A stretch of 8,292 nucleotides of DNA from Chloroflexota bacterium (GTDB lineage Bacteria; Chloroflexota; Limnocylindria; Limnocylindrales; CSP1-4), in the NCBI GenBank assembly GCA_025355255.1, contig JANYAA010000011.1:1-8292 (forward strand). The letters run 5' to 3'. The translations under genes and the position numbers were made by a program. Under the pieces are notes generated by a model. That model ran no database searches, was not told the DNA's origin, and worked only from the letters and a program-made list of their open reading frames with translations. Within the stretch, counting starts at the first letter, position 1, and each line of letters starts with the position of its first letter. Shown here one piece after another: positions 1 through 5,610 of the stretch.

Positions 1-860
1 TCGCGCATCACCGTGCTCGCCAGCATCGAGTTGAAGCACAGGTACAGCGTCCGCCAGCCGTCTCGGGCCAGCCGCCGCGCCTTCTCCACGGCGAGCAGGC
101 TCTTGCCGCTCCCCGCCGGCCCCACCACCGACGCGCGCCGAATCTTTCGATTCTGGTTGAGCACCAGCTCCTGGGCTCGCGAGATGGTGATGAGCCGCTC
201 CTTGGCCTCCGCGACATCGCGCCGGATCAGCCGCGGGATCCGCACCTCAGGCGCCAGATAGTTGCGGATGAGCGCAACATCCCGCGCACCCAGGGCACGC
301 GGCAGGTCCCCCTCGTGAAACCGCCAGACGCGCTCGATGGCAAGGTGCGTGCTGCGGGCATCCTCAAGGTCCGACGCGTCCAGCAGGATCGCCCGGTCCC
401 CCTCAGGCCCCAGCGCGTCTTGGCCGTTGCGTGCCGCTGCGAGGTCCGCGCTCGGGAACGCCACTGCGTGCGCGGTGCCCAGTGACTGCTGGACGGTCCA
501 GTTGGGCAGATCCTCAATCGCCTCGGCGAGGTCGTGCTTGGCCTTCATCGCCTGGACAAACGGGCTCCGGCCAAGCTCGTGGCCGCCGATAAACCAGCGG
601 CCGTCGTAGCGGCGGCGCGGCTCGCCGGACTTGACCTCGATCACCAGCAGGCCGTGGGCCGGGTCGACGAGGACCAGGTCCGCTTCCGCGTCGTGGGACG
701 GGTCGCCAGGCTTGGTCCTGGCGAGGATGGGGACGTTCGCGAAGACCTCGACACCGTGGGCGTAGGCGGCGATCGATTCGCGCACCCGCGCCTCCACGCG
801 GCGCTCGGCCTCTTCGCCGGGTCGCAGACCTGGCCCCTCTCCCGGTATGTCCTCTGGCAT
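1..860 (-). CDS. NERD-domain protein with P-loop ATPase/helicase-like domain (3' end off window)
   Basis: 286 residues are visible from ATG at 860; the gene runs off the left edge. Residues about 15-100 fit the NERD (nuclease-related) domain: a GEEAERRV start, an acidic pair at E59/D61 (AEADLVLVD) and the E75-V-K77 motif in LLVIEVKSG, the D...ExK arrangement of PD-(D/E)xK-type nucleases. After a linker, residues 222-254 read like the start of an SF1 helicase/AAA domain: SRAQELVLNQNRKI, then Walker A GPAGSGKS (247-254), then LARDGWRTLYLCFNSMLA. Walker B and helicase motifs would lie outside the window, so helicase activity is not shown. An in-frame ATG at 899 would add 13 residues (MLGSRHEEGTGAW); neither start has a clear ribosome site, and 860 fits the family's N-terminus well. 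Proteins of this build are seen in DNA processing and sometimes near defence genes; no defence partner is visible here. Confidence 0.85.
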   Translation of the reverse strand, partial: MPEDIPGEGPGLRPGEEAERRVEARVRESIAAYAHGVEVFANVPILARTKPGDPSHDAEADLVLVDPAHGLLVIEVKSGEPRRRYDGRWFIGGHELGRSPFVQAMKAKHDLAEAIEDLPNWTVQQSLGTAHAVAFPSADLAAARNGQDALGPEGDRAILLDASDLEDARSTHLAIERVWRFHEGDLPRALGARDVALIRNYLAPEVRIPRLIRRDVAEAKERLITISRAQELVLNQNRKIRRASVVGPAGSGKSLLAVEKARRLARDGWRTLYLCFNSMLASTVMR

Positions 861-1022
861 CCATGCCCCCGTTCCCTCTTCGTGCCGCGACCCTAGCATC
901 CCGACGGTGGCGTTGTCCTGCCCCGCGCGCTGCTGGCGGCGGGGAAACCGAAGACGGGGGCGCGGCGTCATGGGCGGGCTAGCAACGACCCTCCCCCCCC
1001 GACACACCAAGAGGCTCCCCCG
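861..1022. other. divergent intergenic region between the NERD and SIMPL genes
   Basis: Promoters for both divergent genes must lie here, but I see no convincing -35/-10 pair. It contains a run of eight C at 993-1000 in the presumed 5' leader of the SIMPL gene, and AAGAGG at 1009-1014, eight bases before the SIMPL ATG, which serves as its ribosome binding site. Confidence 0.5.
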
Positions 1023-1805
1023 ATGAACGACACGATCAACCGCAACCGCTGGCTCGGCATCGTCGCCGTCGCCGCGCTTGGCGTCGGGCTGGCGGCAGGC
1101 CCAGTTGTGGCCAGCGTCACCGCGCCCCGGGCCTACGCCCCCGTCGCAACGGCCCCGGGCGACACGACCACCCGCGAGCACACCATCTCGGTCGGCGGCT
1201 CCGGCAAGATCACCGTCATCCCGGATCTCGCCAACGTCCGCTTGGGCGTGCTGGTCCAGCGCCCCACCGCCAAGGCCGCTCGCCAGGATGCCGCCGTCAC
1301 GATGACCGCCATCGTGGACGCGCTGCGCAAGCTGGGCATCGCGGACAAGGACATCGCGACCGCGATGGTCTCGCTCTCGCCCGTGTACGACTACTCCAAC
1401 AGCGGCGCCGCCCCCAAGATCATCGGCTACCAGCTGTCGAACTCCGTGTCCGTGACCGTGCGCGACCTGTCGATCCTCTCCGATGCGCTCGACAACGGCA
1501 TCACCGCCGGCGCCAACACCGTGGACAGCGTGAGCTTTGATGTCGCCGACCGGACGGCAGCCGAAGCCAAGGCCCGCGAAGCCGCCATCACCGACGCCCG
1601 CGCCAAGGCCGATGCCTACGCCAAGGGTCTGGGCATCTCGATCACCGGTGTCGCCTCGGTCACCGAGTCCGTCTCCACCCCCGTCTGGTACCAGCAGAAC
1701 TTCGCCGGCGCCGCCGCCCCCGCCGACAAGGCTGCCTCCACCCCGGTGCTCCCCGGCTCCACCGACGTGGTGATCACGGTCCAGGTCTCGTTCCTGATCC
1801 CGTAA
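1023..1805 (+). CDS. exported SIMPL (DUF541) domain protein
   Basis: 260 residues. A signal peptide covers about residues 1-38: N-terminal NRNR, hydrophobic WLGIVAVAALGVGLAAGPVVA, and AYA as a possible cleavage site, so the protein is probably secreted or membrane-tethered. Residues about 54-258 match the SIMPL/DUF541 family (Oxidative stress defence YggE/BP26-like): ISVGGSGKITVIPDLANVRLG at the start, GYQLSNSVSVTVRDL in the middle (135-149), a long Ala-rich helix with AREAAITDARAKADAYAKGLG (184-204), and the closing strand TDVVITVQVSFLIP. BP26 forms ring-like assemblies and YggE lowers oxidative stress, but the biochemical role of the family is not established. The start is well supported by AAGAGG eight bases upstream. 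It is followed by a hairpin and appears to be a single-gene transcript. Confidence 0.93.
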   Translation: MNDTINRNRWLGIVAVAALGVGLAAGPVVASVTAPRAYAPVATAPGDTTTREHTISVGGSGKITVIPDLANVRLGVLVQRPTAKAARQDAAVTMTAIVDALRKLGIADKDIATAMVSLSPVYDYSNSGAAPKIIGYQLSNSVSVTVRDLSILSDALDNGITAGANTVDSVSFDVADRTAAEAKAREAAITDARAKADAYAKGLGISITGVASVTESVSTPVWYQQNFAGAAAPADKAASTPVLPGSTDVVITVQVSFLIP

Positions 1806-1826
1806 CGCCCCACCCCCCCTCTCCGC

Positions 1827-1859
1827 ACAGCCGGTGAGCCTTGCGCCTGCCGGCTGTTT
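1827..1859 (+). terminator. hairpin after SIMPL gene, candidate intrinsic terminator
   Basis: ACAGCCGG (1827-1834) and CCGGCTGT (1850-1857) form a perfect 8-bp stem with a 15-base loop, 21 bases after the SIMPL stop. Only a short TTT (1857-1859) follows, so it is a weak intrinsic terminator by the E. coli model, but such tracts are often poor in high-GC genomes. Confidence 0.55.
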
Positions 1860-1925
1860 CATGATTGGCACCCGATGCGTGCTCGGCGGGGGAGGAGGGT
1901 GCTGCCCAAGTGCCTCTGCTGCGTC

Positions 1926-2085
1926 GTTGCGGCCAAGCGCAACCAACAGCAGTTGAGCCACGCACGGGTGACGCACGAGCCACCGGACCGCGGTGCCGTC
2001 GATGCGGCTGCCTGGGCCGACGCCTGCAAAGATCAATTACCCAACACAACGCCCTCAACTGCGGGTGGTTGCGGTTGGCCGCAAC
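1926..2085. repeat. pair of 32-bp inverted repeats, REP/BIME- or MITE-like
   Basis: The left arm (1926-1957) begins GTTGCGGCCAAGCGCAACC and ends GCAGTTGAG. The reverse complement of the right arm (2054-2085) begins GTTGCGGCCAACCGCAACC and ends with the same GCAGTTGAG. Aligned by hand, 29 of 32 positions agree; the mismatches are at arm positions 12, 21 and 23. The spacer is 96 bases (1958-2053). Each arm also folds on itself: GTTGCG/CGCAAC in the left arm and a 13-bp stem around the right arm. Two palindromic units with a conserved tail, in opposite orientation, are the layout of REP doublets (BIMEs); long terminal inverted repeats around a short non-coding core also fit a MITE of about 160 bp. 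No flanking target duplication was found. Confidence 0.7.
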
Positions 2086-2091
2086 CACCCG
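2062..2091 (-). terminator. 13-bp perfect hairpin downstream of the redox operon
   Basis: Bases 2062-2074 pair perfectly with 2079-2091 around a TTGG tetraloop (CCAA on the minus strand); every one of the 13 pairs is Watson-Crick. It lies 50 bases past the ferredoxin stop, so it would form at the end of the redox-operon mRNA and could stop transcription or protect the 3' end. No T tract follows on either strand, so termination is inferred from position and stem strength. It overlaps the right arm of the inverted repeat. Confidence 0.5.
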
Positions 2092-2128
2092 GACGGGGGC
2101 CGGGACCGGGGGCCAGGACCGGGGGAGG
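2091..2128. repeat. G-rich ~13-bp tandem repeat (about three units)
   Basis: Three degenerate units (2091-2101, 2102-2114, 2115-2128) share the core GGACCGGGGG. On the plus strand this gives G runs at 2095-2099, 2102-2104, 2108-2112, 2121-2125 and 2130-2132, a spacing compatible with a G-quadruplex apart from one 8-base loop. It begins 13 bases past the ferredoxin stop, in the 3' untranslated part of the redox operon. Confidence 0.5.
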
Positions 2129-2140
2129 TGGGCCGAACAG

Positions 2141-2473
2141 CTAGCGCTTGCGCGGCATCGACTTGCGGGGCGTCTGCTGCGGCGGACGCGGCGGCCACGG
2201 GGGCACACCGGTCTGGCGGTCGGGCCGGGTTTCGGCCTGGGGTGTCGGCACTTTGGCCAGGCGCAGCGCAACGATCGGGCAGGACTCGACGGCCTGGCGC
2301 GCGTGGTTCAGCAGCGGCTCGGGGATGTTGCCCGCGGCGATGATGGGGTAGCCCCACTCGTCAAGCGTGATGAGCTCCGGCAAGAGTTCGGCGCAGGTGC
2401 CGTAGGCGTCGCACACGGTGCGGTCAATCTCAATTCGGAAGCCCGAGTCCATGAACGGGCGTCGGGCGTTCAT
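2141..2473 (-). CDS. single-cluster ferredoxin, CxxYxxC...CP type
   Basis: 110 residues. Residues 12-72 are a small ferredoxin: RIEIDRTVCDAYGTCAELLP followed by ESCPIVAL. It has three cysteines only (C21, C27, C65-P), with Tyr (Y24) at the place of the usual second cysteine of a [4Fe-4S] site. This is the CxxXxxC(X)nCP pattern of actinobacterial P450-partner ferredoxins, which carry [3Fe-4S] or, less often, [4Fe-4S] clusters. After about residue 74 comes an unusual Pro/Arg/Gln-rich tail ending KSMPRKR, not part of the fold. The start at 2473 is favoured because it overlaps the upstream stop as ATGA and has AGGTG (2483-2479) five bases upstream; ATG at 2452 would also keep the whole fold. It is the last gene of the operon and probably the soluble electron partner of the NuoF/RnfC-like protein just upstream. 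Confidence 0.9.
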   Translation of the reverse strand: MNARRPFMDSGFRIEIDRTVCDAYGTCAELLPELITLDEWGYPIIAAGNIPEPLLNHARQAVESCPIVALRLAKVPTPQAETRPDRQTGVPPWPPRPPQQTPRKSMPRKR

Positions 2474-3675
2474 GCGCGCACCTGGCAGCGCCGCTGCGCC
2501 GTGTGGGCAGCCCAGTCGGTCTCGAAGACGGTCAGCGCGCTCCGCAGGAGTCCCACGGTGCCATCGGGGAGCCGGCACGCGCCGCGCCCCACGAGGGACT
2601 CGGTCCAGCCGCGCAGTCGCCGGAGATCGTCCGGGTGCGCGGCAAACGTTGCCACGCGCGCTGTCGCATCGGCAACCGCCCGCAGGCCGTAAACGCAGGG
2701 TCCGCACTGGGCGGCGCTCGAGCCTGCCATGTAGTCCATGATCCGCGCCGTGGCCGCGACGCCGCACGCGGAGTCGCCCATGAAGCCCACGACGCCGCAG
2801 CCAAACGCCAAGCCTCGGGCGCGGAGGGCAGCGGGGTCCAGCGGCATCTGCCAGGCGTCGGGCCCGGCCACCCAGCTGCCAAAGTACCCGCCCAGGAGCA
2901 CGGGGCTGCCGACGCTGGCTGTGCCCCCGGTCCACGCGGCAAGGTCGGCGAGGGTCGTGCCGAGTTCAACCTCGAGCACGCCCGGGGTTGTCACGCCGCT
3001 CACGGTGACGAGCGCTGTGCCGCGGGTTTCGGCGCGGCCCGCCTCGCGGAACCACGCCGCGCCATATCGGGCGATCAGCGCAGCGTTCGCCAGGCTCTCA
3101 ACGTTCTGCACCAGCGTGGGCTTGCCGTCGATCCCCTTCTCAAACGGCCGCGGCGGCACGGTCACCGGGCGCGGGTCGCCCTTGTTCACAAAGCGGACCG
3201 CCGCCGACTCCTCGCCGGCCGCATACGAGACCGGGGGCGTGACGATCCGCGTGTCCACGACGCGGGGCCGCTCGCGGAGCGCCGCCTCCATTGCCACGCG
3301 CGCCCCCGCGTGCTCGGATCCGATATACAGGACAGCCTTTTTGGCGCCCACCGCATCGGCGGCAAGCTCCACGCCGTCCAGCACGAGGTGCGGGCGCGTG
3401 GCCATGAGCACGCGGTCCTTCATGGACATGGGCTCGCCCTCAGCGCCGTTTGCGAGGACGATCGCCTGACCCTTTGAGCGCCCCGCCACGGACGCCCACT
3501 TGCGGCCAACGGGGAACCCTGCGCCGCCCCTGCCCAGAAGGCCCGCAGCCTCGATCGCGGGGATCAGCCCCGCGCGTTCGGCCTTGCCCGGGAGCGCGCC
3601 GAGACGCTGGCGATGCGCGTCGTACGGTTCGGCGCCCAGGTTCAGCGCAGGTCCGGAGAGGAGCCGGGCGGTCAT
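2470..3675 (-). CDS. NuoF/RnfC-like SLBB flavoprotein (51 kDa-subunit family)
   Basis: 401 residues, related to the FMN/NADH-binding 51-kDa subunit of complex I and to RnfC. Seen: glycine-rich GLLGRGGAGFPVGRKW (45-60); NGAEGEP with downstream KDR (76-88); YAAGEESAAV (151-160); KPTLVQNVESLAN (185-197); an SLBB domain at about 217-262 (TALVTVSGVTTPGVLEVELG); and a C-terminal iron-sulfur region with QCGPC (C324, C327) and GAC (C367). Classical NuoF has ESCxxCxxC plus a fourth Cys; here the first Cys position is Ala (SSAAQCGPC), so only three ligands remain. NGAEGEP is closer to the NGAECEP of RnfC than to the NADEGEP of NuoF, while GRGGAGFP is NuoF-like. Likely role: FMN-mediated electron transfer with NAD(P)H or a ferredoxin, in the cytoplasm at the membrane. 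The start at 3675 overlaps the upstream stop as ATGA; a longer in-frame start at 3762 would run far into that gene and is unlikely. Confidence 0.9.
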   Translation of the reverse strand: MTARLLSGPALNLGAEPYDAHRQRLGALPGKAERAGLIPAIEAAGLLGRGGAGFPVGRKWASVAGRSKGQAIVLANGAEGEPMSMKDRVLMATRPHLVLDGVELAADAVGAKKAVLYIGSEHAGARVAMEAALRERPRVVDTRIVTPPVSYAAGEESAAVRFVNKGDPRPVTVPPRPFEKGIDGKPTLVQNVESLANAALIARYGAAWFREAGRAETRGTALVTVSGVTTPGVLEVELGTTLADLAAWTGGTASVGSPVLLGGYFGSWVAGPDAWQMPLDPAALRARGLAFGCGVVGFMGDSACGVAATARIMDYMAGSSAAQCGPCVYGLRAVADATARVATFAAHPDDLRRLRGWTESLVGRGACRLPDGTVGLLRSALTVFETDWAAHTAQRRCQVRA

Positions 3676-4253
3676 CGCTGCTGCGGCCACGAGGAGTTGG
3701 CGACAACCTCCTCGAGATGCCCGCGGCTCTGCTCCCAGACCGAGATCCGCCACGCCATGCACGCCCCAACCGCGAGCACGCAGGCGAGGACCACGATGTC
3801 CATCCAGAGCGAGCCCTCGTCAGACCCCGAGAAGATCGAGTGGCCCAGCGCGAGCGGCCACATTGCGTAGCTGGTCCAGTGGATGGGCCGCCAGACCCGC
3901 CACGGGATCCGCATCCGGAGCAGGCCCGTGATGATCAGCGCCGCGATCAGGTAGGTCGCCACAACGCCCAGCGCCATCGGCAGCGGCCGGTAGCTGGAGG
4001 CAAAGGGGACGAGCGCCGCCTCAATCCCGAGCTTGGCAAACGGGTCAAGGATGGACGCGGCGATGTGGACCAGCAGGAACACCACCGAGAGCAGCGAGAT
4101 CCGCCGGTGCATCTCGAGGTTGAAGAAGCGTGGCCACGATTCGTGCCAGAACCGGACAACCGTCACGAGGCCGAAGCACACGGACGTCGAGAACATCAGC
4201 AGCGAGACCACGCCGGATCCCCTGGCGGCGAACCACAAGGTCTGGTCGAACAT
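3672..4253 (-). CDS. ferric-reductase-like diheme membrane protein
   Basis: 193 residues, nearly all membrane. Five hydrophobic helices lie at roughly 7-32, 48-70, 90-112, 122-141 and 150-168. Paired histidines H49/H63 (MHRRISLL...LVHIAA) and H125/H138 (PIHWTSYAMWPLALGH), spaced 14 and 13 residues on two different helices, are the bis-His heme b ligands of the ferric reductase transmembrane / MsrQ / NOX family. There is no FAD- or NAD-binding C-terminal domain, so it needs separate flavoprotein partners, consistent with the NuoF/RnfC-like protein and ferredoxin that follow. Likely role: passing electrons across the membrane through two b hemes to an acceptor outside; the acceptor is unknown. 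GAGGAG (4271-4266, inside the end of apbE) lies 12 bases before the ATG; the gap to apbE is only 9 bases. Confidence 0.9.
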   Translation of the reverse strand: MFDQTLWFAARGSGVVSLLMFSTSVCFGLVTVVRFWHESWPRFFNLEMHRRISLLSVVFLLVHIAASILDPFAKLGIEAALVPFASSYRPLPMALGVVATYLIAALIITGLLRMRIPWRVWRPIHWTSYAMWPLALGHSIFSGSDEGSLWMDIVVLACVLAVGACMAWRISVWEQSRGHLEEVVANSSWPQQR

Positions 4254-4262
4254 GGGTGGGGT

Positions 4263-5213
4263 CTACTCCTCGGGCGCTGGCTGGGGCGCGGGCCAGCCGC
4301 CAATGCGGATGATCGTGCCGTCAGCGGCCACGAGCCGGGCGGGCAGCCCGTTTGCCTCGAGCCATGCCAGCGCCGCGGCGCCCATCACGATGGCCGCGGT
4401 TGATGCGGCGTTGGCCGCCTCGCACGTGGCGGCAACCGTGGTCACCGTGCGCCAGACGATGTGGGCGGAGAGGCCGGTCCACGGGTCAATGATGTGGTGG
4501 GCGCCCACTCCCTCGCCGGCCTTCCAGCGGCGCACCGTGGTGGTGGACGTGGCAACCGCGCCGGACTCGATGGCGATGACCTCGCCGTCCGCGTCGCTCG
4601 CGGTGTTGCTGTCCTCGGCGATGAGGATGCGCCACCCGCCGTCCGGGCAGGCGCCGGCCGTGGCGATGTCCCCGCCCAGGCTCACGAGGACGCCCGCGCC
4701 GGCGCCCATCGCCTCGAGCGCGGCGGCCGCGGCGAGATCCGCGGCGAGACCCTTGCCGGTGGAGCCGAGATCAAGCTCGATGCCGGCCGGCATCCGGACC
4801 CGCGAGGTGGCGACGTCAAGCTGCACGCGGGCCCAGCCGGGCACGGGCGCAAGCTTCAACTCGATCGTGCGCGAGGAGCCGGCGATCTTGGCGAAGTCGC
4901 CGTCGTAGCCGATGGCGCGCATCGATGCGCCCACCGTGGGGTCCACGGCGCCGCCGGTGTTGCGCGCGGCATCAAGGGACCCGGCGAGCGTTCGGGCGAG
5001 CAGTAGGCTGATCGGCACGTCAACGGGCACGCGGCTGGCCGCGGCGGTCGCGTTGAGGCGGCTCAGCTCCGAGTCGTCGCGGAAGCGGCTGTAAGTCCGG
5101 TCAACGTCGTCGAGCACCCTGATGACAGCGTCGCGAGCCGCCTCGATGTCACCCGCGTGCACCAGCAGCCGCACGCCAGTGCCGAGGGCGCGCCAGTCGG
5201 CCTGTTGCAGCAT
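4263..5213 (-). CDS. apbE: FAD:protein FMN transferase (ApbE family)
   Basis: 316 residues, the usual length for the catalytic domain. ApbE uses FAD and a divalent metal to attach FMN through a phosphoester bond to a Ser/Thr of target proteins. Seen: YSRFRDDSELSRLNA (41-55), GGAVDPTVGASMRAIGY (87-103), DLGSTGKGLAADLAA (148-162), VSLGGDIATAG (177-187), SGAVATSTTTVRRW (217-230), HHIIDPWTG (239-247) and EAANAASTAAIVMG (265-278). The last aligns with the metal-binding ADALAT motif, with Asn268 in place of the usual Asp and Thr272 kept. There is no signal peptide or lipobox from the chosen ATG, so it appears cytoplasmic, unlike the many ApbE proteins that are exported lipoproteins. Upstream extension to 5444 is Arg/Pro-rich, overlaps the preceding gene and is rejected. 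It sits directly before the diheme protein, implying flavinylation of a component of this electron-transfer system; the target is not visible. Confidence 0.93.
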   Translation of the reverse strand: MLQQADWRALGTGVRLLVHAGDIEAARDAVIRVLDDVDRTYSRFRDDSELSRLNATAAASRVPVDVPISLLLARTLAGSLDAARNTGGAVDPTVGASMRAIGYDGDFAKIAGSSRTIELKLAPVPGWARVQLDVATSRVRMPAGIELDLGSTGKGLAADLAAAAALEAMGAGAGVLVSLGGDIATAGACPDGGWRILIAEDSNTASDADGEVIAIESGAVATSTTTVRRWKAGEGVGAHHIIDPWTGLSAHIVWRTVTTVAATCEAANAASTAAIVMGAAALAWLEANGLPARLVAADGTIIRIGGWPAPQPAPEE

Positions 5214-5244
5214 CGCGGTTGCGGTGGGGCAGTTGGCGGGCGGC

Positions 5245-5610
5245 TCAGGAGCCGCCGGTGGACACGGCTGCGTGCTTGCTGTGCCGAACCCGGGGGGCCT
5301 GTGTGGTGCCTTGGTTGGTGGTGGACGGCGCTTGGACGTTGGGGTTCGTCTGGCCGTTCGACCCGCCGTTCGACTGCCCGGTGGCGGTCTGGCCGCTGTT
5401 GGGGTCAACGACCGTGCCCTGATCGTTTGTCGTCCCCCGGTCAACGGCCGCGGCGGGCTTGCCCGTGTACGTCATCGCGGCGGCGTAGCTGAAGACGCCG
5501 GTGCCGGCGATCCCGAGGACTGCAGCGCCAATCGTGAGCGCCTGCAGGCGGTAGTTGGCGCTGTTGCGGGCGCGCACGCGGGCGTTGGTGGTCGGGTTCA
5601 TGTAGGTCAT
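5245..5610 (-). CDS. small single-pass membrane protein, unknown family
   Basis: 121 residues; I do not recognise a family. N-terminal 20 residues are Asn/Arg-rich (NARVRARNSANYRLQ), followed by one transmembrane helix at about 24-46 (ALTIGAAVLGIAGTGVFSYAAA). The remaining 75 residues are low complexity, rich in Thr, Gln, Asn, Gly and Ser (GQTATGQSNGGSNGQTNP), ending in a short basic HSK stretch. Positive-inside rule suggests the tail faces outside. There are no cysteines, no CxxCH heme site and no FMN-binding domain. It is the first gene of the five-gene operon, 31 bases before apbE, so it is likely part of the complex as an anchor or linker. ATG 5610 is taken as start (GGGCGG six bases upstream on the coding strand is a weak ribosome site); ATG 5601 is an alternative. 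Existence as a real gene is supported by position, codon bias and the sensible membrane topology. Confidence 0.75.
   Translation of the reverse strand: MTYMNPTTNARVRARNSANYRLQALTIGAAVLGIAGTGVFSYAAAMTYTGKPAAAVDRGTTNDQGTVVDPNSGQTATGQSNGGSNGQTNPNVQAPSTTNQGTTQAPRVRHSKHAAVSTGGS

Larger units (their letters stand above)
1806..2140. other. 335-base gene-free stretch with structured repeats
   Basis: No reading frame here looks coding: the open frames in both directions give Arg/Gly/Pro-rich shadow translations without family resemblance, and none has a good ribosome site. The stretch holds the SIMPL hairpin, a long imperfect inverted repeat and a G-rich tandem repeat, each listed separately. The two flanking genes (SIMPL plus strand, ferredoxin minus strand) are convergent, so this is a 3'-to-3' spacer and is not expected to need promoters. 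Confidence 0.7.

Noticed and set aside
993..1000. C8 tract before the SIMPL gene as a phase-variation switch
   Set aside because: It is outside the coding frame and away from any recognised promoter spacing; similar C runs (for example 1813-1819) occur by composition.
1..1805. NERD-ATPase and SIMPL gene as a defence system
   Set aside because: They are divergent with separate promoters, SIMPL proteins have no known defence role, and no other defence gene is in view.
1865..2692. Long plus-strand open frame of 275 codons across the spacer and ferredoxin gene
   Set aside because: It is antisense to the ferredoxin and NuoF-like genes, has Arg/Ala/Gly-rich composition typical of GC-rich shadows, and resembles no family.
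2474..2935. Upstream extension of the ferredoxin frame to 264 codons
   Set aside because: The extra part lies fully inside the NuoF-like gene in another frame; the ATGA overlap and AGGTG site at 2473 mark the true start.
3676..3762. Longer NuoF-like start adding 29 residues
   Set aside because: It would overlap the diheme gene by about 90 bases, and the added residues do not match the family; ATGA coupling at 3675 fits the other junction.
5214..5444. Longer ApbE start adding 77 Arg/Pro-rich residues as an export signal
   Set aside because: The extension is antiparallel to nothing sensible: it is out of frame with the small membrane protein it overlaps, lacks a hydrophobic signal segment and looks like a shadow.
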